DNA of 64,000 bases from Oscillospiraceae bacterium (lineage in GTDB: Bacteria; Bacillota; Clostridia; Oscillospirales; Oscillospiraceae), in the NCBI GenBank assembly GCA_902778275.1, contig CACYXE010000001.1:223062-287061 (forward strand), in the 5' to 3' direction. The position numbers and the translations under genes are program-made. Position 1 is the first letter of the stretch. The number at the start of each line of letters is the position of its first letter. The notes below the pieces were generated by a model. It saw only the letters and a program-made list of their open reading frames with translations. It was not told where the DNA came from and ran no database searches. Below are positions 17,508 to 24,666 of this stretch, one piece after another.

Positions 17508-17590
17508 CGTATTCCCTCCCTGCTCAAAGCTATGAACCTGTCCGGCGGAAGATTCTTCCTAAGAAGCAAGGGACGTTTTAAGAACATAAC

Positions 17591-17620
17591 TTGCGAAGAA
17601 TCTTTGCTTTGGTGTATACT
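17591..17620 (+). promoter_or_regulatory. Promoter candidate for the PHP-domain gene
   Basis: TTGCGA at 17591-17596, an 18-base spacer and TATACT at 17615-17620, 46 bases before the ATG. Confidence 0.5.
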
Positions 17621-17665
17621 GTCGGCAGAAAAAGCTTGAATCAGCAACAGGAGAAAAAGCCTTCC

Positions 17666-18541
17666 ATGAAACAGCATGCTGCAATCGATTTGCATATTCA
17701 TACCACTGTATCCGATGGTACGGAACCGCCGGAAGTCGTACTCGGACGCGTAAAGGCAAAAAGTCTCAAACTTTTTTCCGTTACGGATCATGACGCTATC
17801 AAGGGCTGCCAGATCATGCAGGAGCTGCTGCGGCCCGAAGACCCCCAATTCATTTGCGGCGTGGAGTTTTCCTGCAAGGATGAGCAGGGGCAGTATCATA
17901 TTATGGGCTACAATTATGATCCGATGGCGGCGTCCATGCAGCAGATCATTCAACTTGGGCATTCCTATCGAATGAAGAAAGTCAAGGCCCGACTTGACTT
18001 TCTGAAAGAGCGCTTCCATATTGAATTCCCTGATTTTGAGCTGGAACATCTGTATTCCCTGGACAATCCAGGCAAGCCGCATATTGGGAATCTGATGGTC
18101 AAATACGGGTATGTGAAAACCAAGGAAGAGGCCTTTAAATATTATATGGACAAGATCTCTTTCCGGAATGAGTATGTCCGCCCGGAGGAGGCTATTATGG
18201 GCATCCTGAATGGCGGCGGGATCCCGGTCCTGGCGCATCCTTCCTATGGAAGCGGCGAGCAGCTGATCATAGGGGAGGAGATGGATCGTCGCCTCCGCCG
18301 GCTGATGGATTTTGGCCTGCAGGGTGTGGAGGCATTTTACTCCGGGTTTACTCCAAGCCTGCAGGCGGAAATGCTGGCCTTCGCGGAAAAATATGATCTG
18401 TTTGTAACTGCCGGGAGCGATTATCACGGGACAAATAAACCGGTTATCCTCGGCGAGACCAACCTGAGCTCAGATACTCCAATTCCGGACGGACTCCTGC
18501 GTTTCCTGGAAAAGGTCGGATTTCAAGCCAGAACGCTATAA
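17666..18541 (+). CDS. PHP-domain metal-dependent phosphoesterase
   Basis: A 291-residue protein of the PHP family (YciV/RNase AM-like group). The first metal site is DLHIHTTVSDGTEPPE near the N-terminus, then FSVTDHDAIKG, a histidine in PVLAHPSYG, and the last metal site GSDYHG, in the order seen in stand-alone PHP phosphoesterases. Such enzymes hydrolyse phosphate esters such as 3',5'-bisphosphates or short RNA 5' ends. I chose the ATG at 17666, just before the conserved DLHIHT, with AGGAG 12 bases upstream; the frame is open further upstream but with no conserved residues. It is monocistronic, with its own promoter and terminator. Confidence 0.88.
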   Translation: MKQHAAIDLHIHTTVSDGTEPPEVVLGRVKAKSLKLFSVTDHDAIKGCQIMQELLRPEDPQFICGVEFSCKDEQGQYHIMGYNYDPMAASMQQIIQLGHSYRMKKVKARLDFLKERFHIEFPDFELEHLYSLDNPGKPHIGNLMVKYGYVKTKEEAFKYYMDKISFRNEYVRPEEAIMGILNGGGIPVLAHPSYGSGEQLIIGEEMDRRLRRLMDFGLQGVEAFYSGFTPSLQAEMLAFAEKYDLFVTAGSDYHGTNKPVILGETNLSSDTPIPDGLLRFLEKVGFQARTL

Positions 18542-18590
18542 TCCATAATTCAATAAGCAAGGTGTGCTAAGAAAATATCGCACGATTTAA

Positions 18591-18636
18591 CCCTCCTGAT
18601 TGTTTTTTGAAACACAAGCAGGAGGGGCTGTTTTTA
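18591..18636 (+). terminator. Terminator after the PHP gene
   Basis: CCCTCCTG at 18591-18598 pairs with CAGGAGGG at 18619-18626; GCTGTTTTT follows. Confidence 0.75.
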
Positions 18637-18728
18637 TAGACACAGCGGCAAAACGGTATCCCGCAGCGACAAATCTTAAAAGTTCTTAAATCTGCATGCT
18701 GTCAGGTTCCATTCTGAATGTCGTGTGA

Positions 18729-18734
18729 TATAAT
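18729..18734 (+). promoter_or_regulatory. Extended -10 promoter element for the repeat lipoprotein
   Basis: TGATATAAT is a perfect extended -10 (TGnTATAAT) 65 bases before the start. A weak TTCCAT lies 16 bases upstream as a possible -35. Confidence 0.55.
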
Positions 18735-18798
18735 ACAGCAAACAACAATCAGACCATTTTAGATATAAACTGACAGATGGGTTCAAGGAGAATATGCA

Positions 18799-20151
18799 AT
18801 GAAGAATGTGATCAGCAAGAGGGTATTGCCCATTTTATTGGCAGGGATGCTGCTGCTTAGCGGCTGCGGATCCAGACCAAATGGGGGAAAGGCGGACGTC
18901 GTAGTTGTAATGCCGACTCCGGAGGTGAGCGCGAATCCGGCGGCCTCTGCGCAGATCGTGCCTGAAACCACAGCGACGACGGCACCCACGAATACACCCG
19001 CCCCAACTTCGACGGCGACTCAACAGCAGGCCCCTGCGGCTGCGACAACTCCTGCGCCTACACCCGCGCCTACTCCGGCGCCCACGCCCGCCCCCACACC
19101 CAAGCCTACGCCTGCACCTACTCAGGCTCCAAGCAACAAGCCGGTGGTGACGAAGAACCCTACGGACGAAAAGGTGATTGTTGGCGGCTCCTGTTGGTTC
19201 GTGGCCAAGTATGAAAACGCAGTCTGGGCCGAATGGCATTTTGTAAGCCCGGACGGGTCCCGAGACATCAATTACGCCGATGCGGAGAAAGAATTTTCCA
19301 CCATGGAGATCGTCAAGGGTTATGCCAGCACCATGCAGCTCAAGAACATACCGGAAGCTCTTAACGGGTGGAAAGTATACTGCCGCTTCAGCAACAACAA
19401 CGGTGCCATGACCACAACGAAAGCAACCATTACGGTCACCAACTCCACAGACGGTTCGCCGAGGGTGACCAAAAGCCCAACCGGAGAGACGGTGGATGCC
19501 GGGGGCAGCTGTTCCTTTGTTGCCCGGCACGAAGACGCCATCTGGGCCGAGTGGCACTTTGTCAGCCCTGACGGCTCCCGGGACATCAATTACGCCGATG
19601 CGGCAAAGGAATTCGCCGGGGTGGAGATCATCAACGGCAACACTGGCACCTTGCAACTGAAAAACATCTCAGTTAGTTTAAACGGCTGGAAGGTGTATTG
19701 CAAGTTCAGCAATAACATAGGGTCGGTAAAGACCTCTTCCGCCCAGATCACCGTAAGCGGACAGAAGGATCCCGGGACGGCGGTCGTGACCGTATCCGAC
19801 CAGGACGCTTCTTACTCGGCGCTTTATAATGGATCGTATGTTGAGAGTGTCGCCAAGAAAGGGACTATGACCATCTCCGGCGGGCCGGACATATTCAATG
19901 TTTCCGTCCGTTGGCCAAACAGTGCGTCGGAGTATTCCACCTGGACTTTCAGCGGATCCTTTGATGGAAGGGCGGTCATGCACTACAGCAACTGCACCAT
20001 GAAAACGGTCACTGTGGATGAAAAGGGGAATGAGACCAGCCTTATGAACTATAACAACGGCACTGGATATCTCCAGATGACGGATTCCGGGCTTACTTGG
20101 GCGGACGACGGCCGCAGCGCAAGCGGCGCCGCTTCGTTTGTAAAATCATAA
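18799..20151 (+). CDS. Secreted lipoprotein with Thr-Pro linker and two near-identical Ig-like domains
   Basis: A 450-residue surface lipoprotein of unknown function. The signal peptide ends in the lipobox LLLSGC (C23). Residues about 40-112 form a Pro/Thr/Ala-rich stalk with repeats of APTP, likely to span the peptidoglycan. Two similar domains of about 100 residues follow (about 114-214 and 220-320); each has GGSC--V-, AVWAEWHFVSPDGSRDINYA and LNGWKVYC-FSNN, an immunoglobulin-like pattern with paired cysteines. The C-terminal third (from about 330) is a different beta-rich domain resembling stand-alone secreted domains in gut Clostridia. It is monocistronic with promoter and terminator. Confidence 0.82.
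   Translation: MKNVISKRVLPILLAGMLLLSGCGSRPNGGKADVVVVMPTPEVSANPAASAQIVPETTATTAPTNTPAPTSTATQQQAPAAATTPAPTPAPTPAPTPAPTPKPTPAPTQAPSNKPVVTKNPTDEKVIVGGSCWFVAKYENAVWAEWHFVSPDGSRDINYADAEKEFSTMEIVKGYASTMQLKNIPEALNGWKVYCRFSNNNGAMTTTKATITVTNSTDGSPRVTKSPTGETVDAGGSCSFVARHEDAIWAEWHFVSPDGSRDINYADAAKEFAGVEIINGNTGTLQLKNISVSLNGWKVYCKFSNNIGSVKTSSAQITVSGQKDPGTAVVTVSDQDASYSALYNGSYVESVAKKGTMTISGGPDIFNVSVRWPNSASEYSTWTFSGSFDGRAVMHYSNCTMKTVTVDEKGNETSLMNYNNGTGYLQMTDSGLTWADDGRSASGAASFVKS
19138..19758 (+). repeat. Tandem duplication of a ~303-bp domain-coding unit
   Basis: Two in-frame units at about 19138-19440 and 19456-19758 encode domains with long identical runs (for example WAEWHFVSPDGSRDINYADA) but clearly different third-codon positions, so the duplication is old and the protein sequence has been kept by selection. 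Confidence 0.85.
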
Positions 20152-20164
20152 GCGCGTAATGAAC

Positions 20165-20198
20165 TGCGGGATGCGAACCGGCATCCCGCATGTTTTTT
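20165..20198 (+). terminator. Terminator after the repeat lipoprotein
   Basis: TGCGGGATGC at 20165-20174, loop GAACCG, GCATCCCGCA at 20181-20190, then TGTTTTTT. Confidence 0.9.
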
Positions 20199-20614
20199 GC
20201 AATCAATAGGAGCAGTAAGTCAATTATTTTCGACTTAATCCGAAAAAGACTGGATTATTGAGGCGCTTTAAGATATAATATTCAACTATGATACCAGTCA
20301 AGTTGAAATGATATAGAATCGTTTTGGTTCGGATAAATCACGACTGTATTGATGTTTGGAAATCTTGAGACTGAGGGGAACTGCTAAAGCTGAAAAGTCA
20401 TGAATAATTCCATTCCGTCAACGGAAAGAGACAAATCCTGATCGCAGACGATGACGTCGCGCTCTACCGTGTAAAAGAGGCCGGCAGAACTGTCTGCGCG
20501 ATCTATGAATAAACAAATCTCCGATCCCGGCTGCTGAAGGAAGTACGGATGACTGAAGCTTAACGCCGGAAGATCGGATTTGGATAGGAGTTGGATAGGA
20601 GAGGGGAGTTTGCC
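20199..20614. other. Long intergenic region before the carbonic anhydrase
   Basis: No gene is supported. Features seen: TATAAT at about 20274-20279 with TGGATT 17 bases upstream, a possible promoter; an inverted repeat TTCAACT/AGTTGAA at 20281-20287 and 20301-20307 placed where an operator or early leader hairpin would be. On the minus strand, 20384-20590 reads as an open, protein-like stretch without a start codon of its own, possibly an old gene fragment, but I recognise no family. Confidence 0.4.
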
Positions 20615-21142
20615 GTGGATTTGATCGAAAGGCTTTCTGAAGGCAACAGGCAGTATATCGAACGGAGCGACCAGGCGGTGAGGGAAGATACCGCCGTCAA
20701 CGGCCAGCATCCATATGCTATTGTGATCTGCTGCGCTGATTCCCGTGTAATTCCCGAGCAAATTTTTAACGTGGGCATAGGAGAATTGTTTGTGATACGC
20801 GTGGCGGGCAACGTGCTTGATAAGCATCAGCTTGGAAGTGTTGAGTATGCCGCCGCCCACCTGCATTGCAAGCTGGTCGTAATACTGGGCCATACGGGCT
20901 GCGGCGCAGTAGACGCCGCTGTCAACGGTCATGGCGACGGTTTTATTTCTTATATCACGGAGGATATCCTTGAGGCCGTGGGGGAAGAACGGGATTTGCT
21001 GCAGGCCTGTAAAAAGAATGTACGGCACGGCGTGAACAGGATCCAAAACGAGTTCCATAAGCACCCGGAGAACGGGGATATCGACATACGCGGCGCTGTC
21101 TATGATGTTTTCACCGGCAAGGTCGAGTGGCTGACGGTATAG
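20615..21142 (+). CDS. Beta-class carbonic anhydrase
   Basis: A 175-residue zinc enzyme that interconverts CO2 and bicarbonate in the cytoplasm. The zinc site is visible as ICCADSRV (Cys with the Asp-Arg dyad) and LGHTGCGAV (His and second Cys). IRVAGN between them is typical. Short for the class, as usual for bacterial forms. I chose GTG at 20615 because AGGAGAGGGGAG lies just upstream; an in-frame TTG further upstream is less likely. Monocistronic, with a hairpin after the stop. It may feed bicarbonate to carboxylases or buffer CO2. Confidence 0.9.
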   Translation: MDLIERLSEGNRQYIERSDQAVREDTAVNGQHPYAIVICCADSRVIPEQIFNVGIGELFVIRVAGNVLDKHQLGSVEYAAAHLHCKLVVILGHTGCGAVDAAVNGHGDGFISYITEDILEAVGEERDLLQACKKNVRHGVNRIQNEFHKHPENGDIDIRGAVYDVFTGKVEWLTV

Positions 21143-21803
21143 GGATCCAATACAGGGAAAGAGGGAAGCGGTGAGCATCCCTCTTTCCCTGTATCAGTTC
21201 GGTATTCATTTTTCGTATAACAGAGCTTTCTTCATAGGTTTCAGCCGTATGGGAACGCTCCACGTTCCACTGGATCGGTTCCATCCCCATACCGCGCACC
21301 GCCGCGATCACATGGTCGTCATACTCCCCGTAAGGACAGCGGAAGAGAGTAGGGCGCACACCGGTAATGGCTTCGATCCTTTCGTTGCAGGATGTGATAT
21401 CAGCGACGATCTGATCCCTGGTAAGAGCAGAGAAGTGGGCGTGGCTGGATGAATGGTTCATTACTTCGTTCCCGGCGTCCGCAAGAGCTTTTACGGATTC
21501 CGGATAACGGTCGACCCAATCGCCAACAACGAAAAAGGTGGTGTTCACCTTATACTTGTTGAGGATATCGATAAGCGCTTGGGTGTCCTCATTGCCCCAG
21601 GCCGCATCAAAGGACAGCGCGACCACTTTGTCCTCCCTCTGTACGGAATAGATCGGCAGCTGCCGCTGCGTGGCGGAAGCCCCAACGATCATGGGACTGT
21701 TGACGGTCCAGAAAATGGCCGCCACGATCATAATCATGCCGATCGCTGAAATCAGTTTTCTGTATTTCAACATAAAACTTCTTACGTCAATCAAGTTCAT
21801 CAC
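21111..21803 (-). CDS. Polysaccharide deacetylase (PdaB-like), shortened at the C-terminus
   Basis: A 230-residue NodB-type protein with an N-terminal membrane anchor or signal (about residues 19-40). Motif 1 is ALSFDAAWGNE (catalytic Asp), motif 2 MNHSSSHAHFS (metal His pair) and motif 3 FRCPYGEYD. The sequence up to EPIQWNVE matches sporulation deacetylases such as PdaB, but the later motifs (D--DW and the conserved L-H) are absent; the last 40 codons are unrelated and run through a hairpin. So the protein is probably C-terminally truncated and may be inactive. In sporulating relatives this family edits peptidoglycan. The start is uncertain: AAAGGAG lies right before the first codon, and an ATG ten codons in also fits. 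Confidence 0.75.
   Translation of the reverse strand: MMNLIDVRSFMLKYRKLISAIGMIMIVAAIFWTVNSPMIVGASATQRQLPIYSVQREDKVVALSFDAAWGNEDTQALIDILNKYKVNTTFFVVGDWVDRYPESVKALADAGNEVMNHSSSHAHFSALTRDQIVADITSCNERIEAITGVRPTLFRCPYGEYDDHVIAAVRGMGMEPIQWNVERSHTAETYEESSVIRKMNTELIQGKRDAHRFPLSLYWIPIPSATRPCR
21150..21194. terminator. 17-bp perfect hairpin between convergent genes
   Basis: ATACAGGGAAAGAGGGA at 21150-21166 pairs perfectly with 21178-21194, with an 11-base loop. No T-run follows on either strand, so it may be a processed 3' end or a terminator helped by other factors. The minus-strand deacetylase frame runs through it. Confidence 0.6.
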
Positions 21804-21865
21804 TCCTTTGTACAGCCTATGGCAGGCGCATTGTCATTATGTGCAAGACCGTCGCGCACTTCGCC

Positions 21866-21894
21866 TTGATTTGTTCACAATTACACGGTATACT
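21866..21894 (+). promoter_or_regulatory. Promoter candidate for the CYTH gene
   Basis: TTGATT at 21866-21871, 17-base spacer, TATACT at 21889-21894, 49 bases before the chosen ATG. Confidence 0.6.
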
Positions 21895-21942
21895 ATTTTC
21901 AACAAATCAGGGAATGATATATTGACTGATAAGGTGATCGAC

Positions 21943-22452
21943 ATGAAAAACATCCCTTATGAGATCGAACGCAAATACCTGATCCGATATCCGGATCCGG
22001 ACTGGCTGGAGAGAGCTGCGGACAAGTCGGAGATCACACAGACCTATTTGCATGCGGCTGACGGCGTCACCGCCAGAGTAAGAAAGCGCGCGTGGAAAAG
22101 CAAGTGTGTTTATACCCATACGGTGAAACAAAAAATATCCGATCTGCGTCGTATTGAGCATGAATCGGAAATATCGGAAGCGGAGTACAACAGACTTTTG
22201 AAGAAAGCAGATCCCCGTCGAAATACGATCCGGAAGACCCGATATTGTCTGCCTTATGAAGGACAGCTTTTTGAGATCGACGTCTTTCCTTTTTGGCAGG
22301 ATCGTGCATACCTGGAGATCGAACTGAAAAACGAGGATCAAAGCATTTGCTTCCCGCCGGAGATCGAACTGATCCGCGAGGTGACAGAGGACCCGCGTTA
22401 CACCAACGCGGCGCTTTCCCTGCAGATCCCAATGGATGATATAGATCCCTGA
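21943..22452 (+). CDS. CYTH-domain protein (triphosphate tunnel metalloenzyme)
   Basis: A 169-residue cytoplasmic protein with the family's opening signature EIERKYLI, followed by the charged tunnel strands ARVRKR, YTHTVKQKI, EHESEIS and, near the end, FEIDVFPFW and YLEIELKNE. These alternating Arg/Lys and Glu residues line the triphosphate-binding tunnel. Such enzymes hydrolyse inorganic triphosphate or act on other triphosphates; the exact substrate is not clear. ATG at 21943 fits the EIERKYLI position, with AAGGTG upstream. A lipoprotein gene follows 29 bases later, possibly in the same transcript. Confidence 0.88.
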   Translation: MKNIPYEIERKYLIRYPDPDWLERAADKSEITQTYLHAADGVTARVRKRAWKSKCVYTHTVKQKISDLRRIEHESEISEAEYNRLLKKADPRRNTIRKTRYCLPYEGQLFEIDVFPFWQDRAYLEIELKNEDQSICFPPEIELIREVTEDPRYTNAALSLQIPMDDIDP

Positions 22453-22481
22453 CGGAAGCCGCCCCAGAAAGGATGATGACA

Positions 22482-23813
22482 ATGAAAAGATGGTTTTCCA
22501 TTTTGCTGTGCCTGGCGCTGGTCTTTGCTCTGGGCGCCTGTTCGGCGGTCGATAAGATCCAGAATGTGGACCTGCCCCCATTGCCGGAGGTAACAGAGGA
22601 GCCGGTGGCGCCTGAAGCTACCGAGGCGCCTGCTGTTGACAGCGGAGAAGCGGTATCCACGCCTGAGCCTGTGCAGCCCACAGTCGATGAGACCGCGGCA
22701 AACCGCGTGGTAGTCAACTTTGTGACCACCAGTTACGAGCGCTTCGACCCCCCCTCTGGTCTGCAGAGGATCCTTACGTTTTCTTACGTGACGCCCAAGA
22801 TCCGTATTGATGGACGGGATGAGGCTGCGGATAAGATCAACGAATATATTGCCATGCTGGATGAGACCTATTATACCGGCAATGATTACGGCGACGGCCC
22901 GGCCTGGGGCTTTAACGGCATTCTGGAAGCTGCGGAGGATAACTACGCGTATGCCGTCACCATGGGGGACAGAAGCCTGCCCCTTGAATACTCCGCATCC
23001 CGTTCGGCGAAAGTCGGAAGGGTGGATGACCGCTTGATCAACCTGGTATTCGAGGCCTACGAATACACCGGCGGCGCTCATGGCAATTACGAGGGGCGTG
23101 CCTACGTATTCGACGCTGAGACAGGGGAGCGTGTGCGCTTGGCGGATCTGAGCGAGGACCAGGAGGCTTTCAAGGAGGCCATGGTTGCCGCTATGCTTCG
23201 CCTTGCAGGCACGGAAACGGAATACTATCAGGAGCATATCGATCCCAGCTTTATTGAGAATGAAGACTACGAGGGCGCCTTCGGCAAACTGCTGCGCGAC
23301 GGTTCCTGGTATTTCGATAATGACGGCCTCGTGGTTTTCTCCTCGTTATATGAGTTGGCCTCTTATGCCGCCGGCCTTACGGAATTTCATATTCCCTATG
23401 GGGAGCTGGAGGGGCTGATTCCCGAAAAGTATCTGCCGGCTGAAAGAAAAGGCGCAGGAGAATTCAGTGTTATCCCCCTGGAGGACATCGAAAACGGCAG
23501 CGTGACGCTTCTCGATAAGATTACCGTCAGCGACGGGCAGGAGCTTTGCCTGATGGCCAATGGAACGATTTATGACGTATATCTGTCTGAGGTCACCTAT
23601 GCGGGCCGCTTCTACGAAAAGGATCAGCTCTGGGCCAGCAGCTTTATGACAGATGGCGCGATCCAGATTGTGACCACGGTGCCGGAGGGCATTCCGAACT
23701 TGATGATCAGCTATACCACAGCCGATGGTCAGCGCGTCGGGAAACTACTCTCCCAGAGCGGACTGGACGGCAGATATCTGCTGATCGATGACCAGATCGA
23801 GGTGCTGGGATAA
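22482..23813 (+). CDS. Lipoprotein with DUF4163/DUF3298 domains (RsiV-like extracellular part)
   Basis: A 443-residue lipoprotein. The signal peptide ends at LGAC; a Pro/Glu/Thr-rich linker follows. Residues about 75-260 show the DUF4163-DUF3298 pair: YTGGAHGNY with GRAYVFDAETGE-V-LADL, then a glutamate-rich helix, and LVVFSSLYELASYAAGLTEFHIPYGEL. The same domains form the lysozyme-sensing ectodomain of the anti-sigma factor RsiV, but here they sit on a lipoprotein with no cytoplasmic anti-sigma part. A further beta-rich domain of unknown function ends the protein. Three in-frame ATGs lie close together; the third (22482) has the best spacing to AGAAAGG. Its ligand is unknown. Confidence 0.82.
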   Translation: MKRWFSILLCLALVFALGACSAVDKIQNVDLPPLPEVTEEPVAPEATEAPAVDSGEAVSTPEPVQPTVDETAANRVVVNFVTTSYERFDPPSGLQRILTFSYVTPKIRIDGRDEAADKINEYIAMLDETYYTGNDYGDGPAWGFNGILEAAEDNYAYAVTMGDRSLPLEYSASRSAKVGRVDDRLINLVFEAYEYTGGAHGNYEGRAYVFDAETGERVRLADLSEDQEAFKEAMVAAMLRLAGTETEYYQEHIDPSFIENEDYEGAFGKLLRDGSWYFDNDGLVVFSSLYELASYAAGLTEFHIPYGELEGLIPEKYLPAERKGAGEFSVIPLEDIENGSVTLLDKITVSDGQELCLMANGTIYDVYLSEVTYAGRFYEKDQLWASSFMTDGAIQIVTTVPEGIPNLMISYTTADGQRVGKLLSQSGLDGRYLLIDDQIEVLG

Positions 23814-23858
23814 GCTCCGGGTTTGGTGAAAAAAACTGAAAAAACTCCAGAAAAATTG

Positions 23859-23887
23859 TTGACATTGTTGCATTGACGTGGTATCCT
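23859..23887 (+). promoter_or_regulatory. Strong promoter for rplU-rpmA
   Basis: TTGACA at 23859-23864, 17-base spacer, TATCCT at 23882-23887. The -35 is consensus. The next 80 bases form a leader before rplU. Confidence 0.8.
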
Positions 23888-23970
23888 TTTAAGGCCGCAT
23901 TGAAGGGGTCTCCAAGACGGAGCTATTCCGCACCCCAAGAGCGAGACCTGTAAAGAGGGAGGATATGTTC
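23888..23970 (+). promoter_or_regulatory. rplU leader, possible L21 autoregulatory RNA
   Basis: The 5' untranslated region between the promoter and rplU carries GGGGTCTCC, GGAGC and CACCCC elements that could pair. Firmicutes often place an L21-binding leader RNA here. I can see pairing potential but cannot confirm the known fold by eye. Confidence 0.4.
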
Positions 23971-24285
23971 ATGAAGCATGCAATCATCGTGACTGGCGGC
24001 AAGCAGTACCGTGTAGCCGAGGGCGACGTGATCTTCGTTGAGAAGCTTGACGTTGCTGCCGGTGACTCTGTGAAGTTCGACCAGGTTCTGGCTGTTGTTG
24101 ACGGCGAGACCGCAGTGTTCGGCGCACCTGTCATCGAAGGCGCGACTGTTACGGCCAACGTGGTGAAGAACGGCAAGAGCGCTAAGGTTCGGGTCTACAA
24201 GATGAAGCCGAAAAAGGGCTATCGCAGGACTCAGGGCCACAGACAGCCGTATACCAAGGTCCAGATCGAGACCATCAACGCTTGA
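23971..24285 (+). CDS. rplU: 50S ribosomal protein L21
   Basis: A 104-residue large-subunit protein. It opens [12 protein letters not shown], the family's invariant start, and ends with [17 protein letters not shown], typical of L21. The length fits (about 103). I chose the second ATG (23971): GGGAGGA is then eight bases upstream, while the first ATG (23965) is only two bases from it. It is first in an rplU-rpmA-obg series under a strong promoter. Confidence 0.96.
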   Translation: MKHAIIVTGGKQYRVAEGDVIFVEKLDVAAGDSVKFDQVLAVVDGETAVFGAPVIEGATVTANVVKNGKSAKVRVYKMKPKKGYRRTQGHRQPYTKVQIETINA

Positions 24286-24324
24286 TTTTCCGCAACTGAT
24301 TATGACTAATGGAGGTGTAACCTA

Positions 24325-24588
24325 ATGGCACATAAAAAAGGTATGGGTTCTACCAAGAACGGCCGCGACAGCGAGTCCAAGCGTCTTGGTACCAAGAGAG
24401 CCGATGGACAGTTTGTCCTGGCCGGTAACATCCTTGTCAGACAGCGCGGAACCAAAATCCACCCGGGTACCAATGTTGGTAAGGGGAAGGACGACACTCT
24501 GTTCGCCCTCGTGGACGGCACTGTGAAGTTCGAGCGCATGGGCAAGGACCGCAAGAAGGTCTCTGTTTACGAAGAAATCGCACAGTAA
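24325..24588 (+). CDS. rpmA: 50S ribosomal protein L27
   Basis: An 87-residue ribosomal protein, starting [16 protein letters not shown] and continuing with [19 protein letters not shown], the L27 core. Its N-terminus reaches the peptidyl-transferase centre. Many Firmicutes make L27 with a short N-terminal extension removed by the Prp protease and encode Prp between L21 and L27. Here neither exists: the protein starts directly at the mature end, and only 39 bases separate the genes. AATGGAGG precedes the ATG. Confidence 0.97.
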   Translation: MAHKKGMGSTKNGRDSESKRLGTKRADGQFVLAGNILVRQRGTKIHPGTNVGKGKDDTLFALVDGTVKFERMGKDRKKVSVYEEIAQ

Positions 24589-24598
24589 ATGACCAACC

Positions 24599-24625
24599 AA
24601 GGCCGGACAAGCGTCCGGCCTTTTT
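24599..24625 (+). terminator. Terminator between rpmA and obg
   Basis: AAGGCCGGAC, AAGC loop, GTCCGGCC, then TTTTT. It is strong, so obg probably gets reduced read-through or has its own promoter. Confidence 0.88.
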
Positions 24626-24666
24626 CATGTATCAGCAGCCGTGGATTCGGCAGGAGGGAGGCATCT

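Noticed and set aside
20384-20590. Minus-strand protein-like stretch before the carbonic anhydrase
   Set aside because: No start codon, no ribosome site and no family match; too weak to call a pseudogene.
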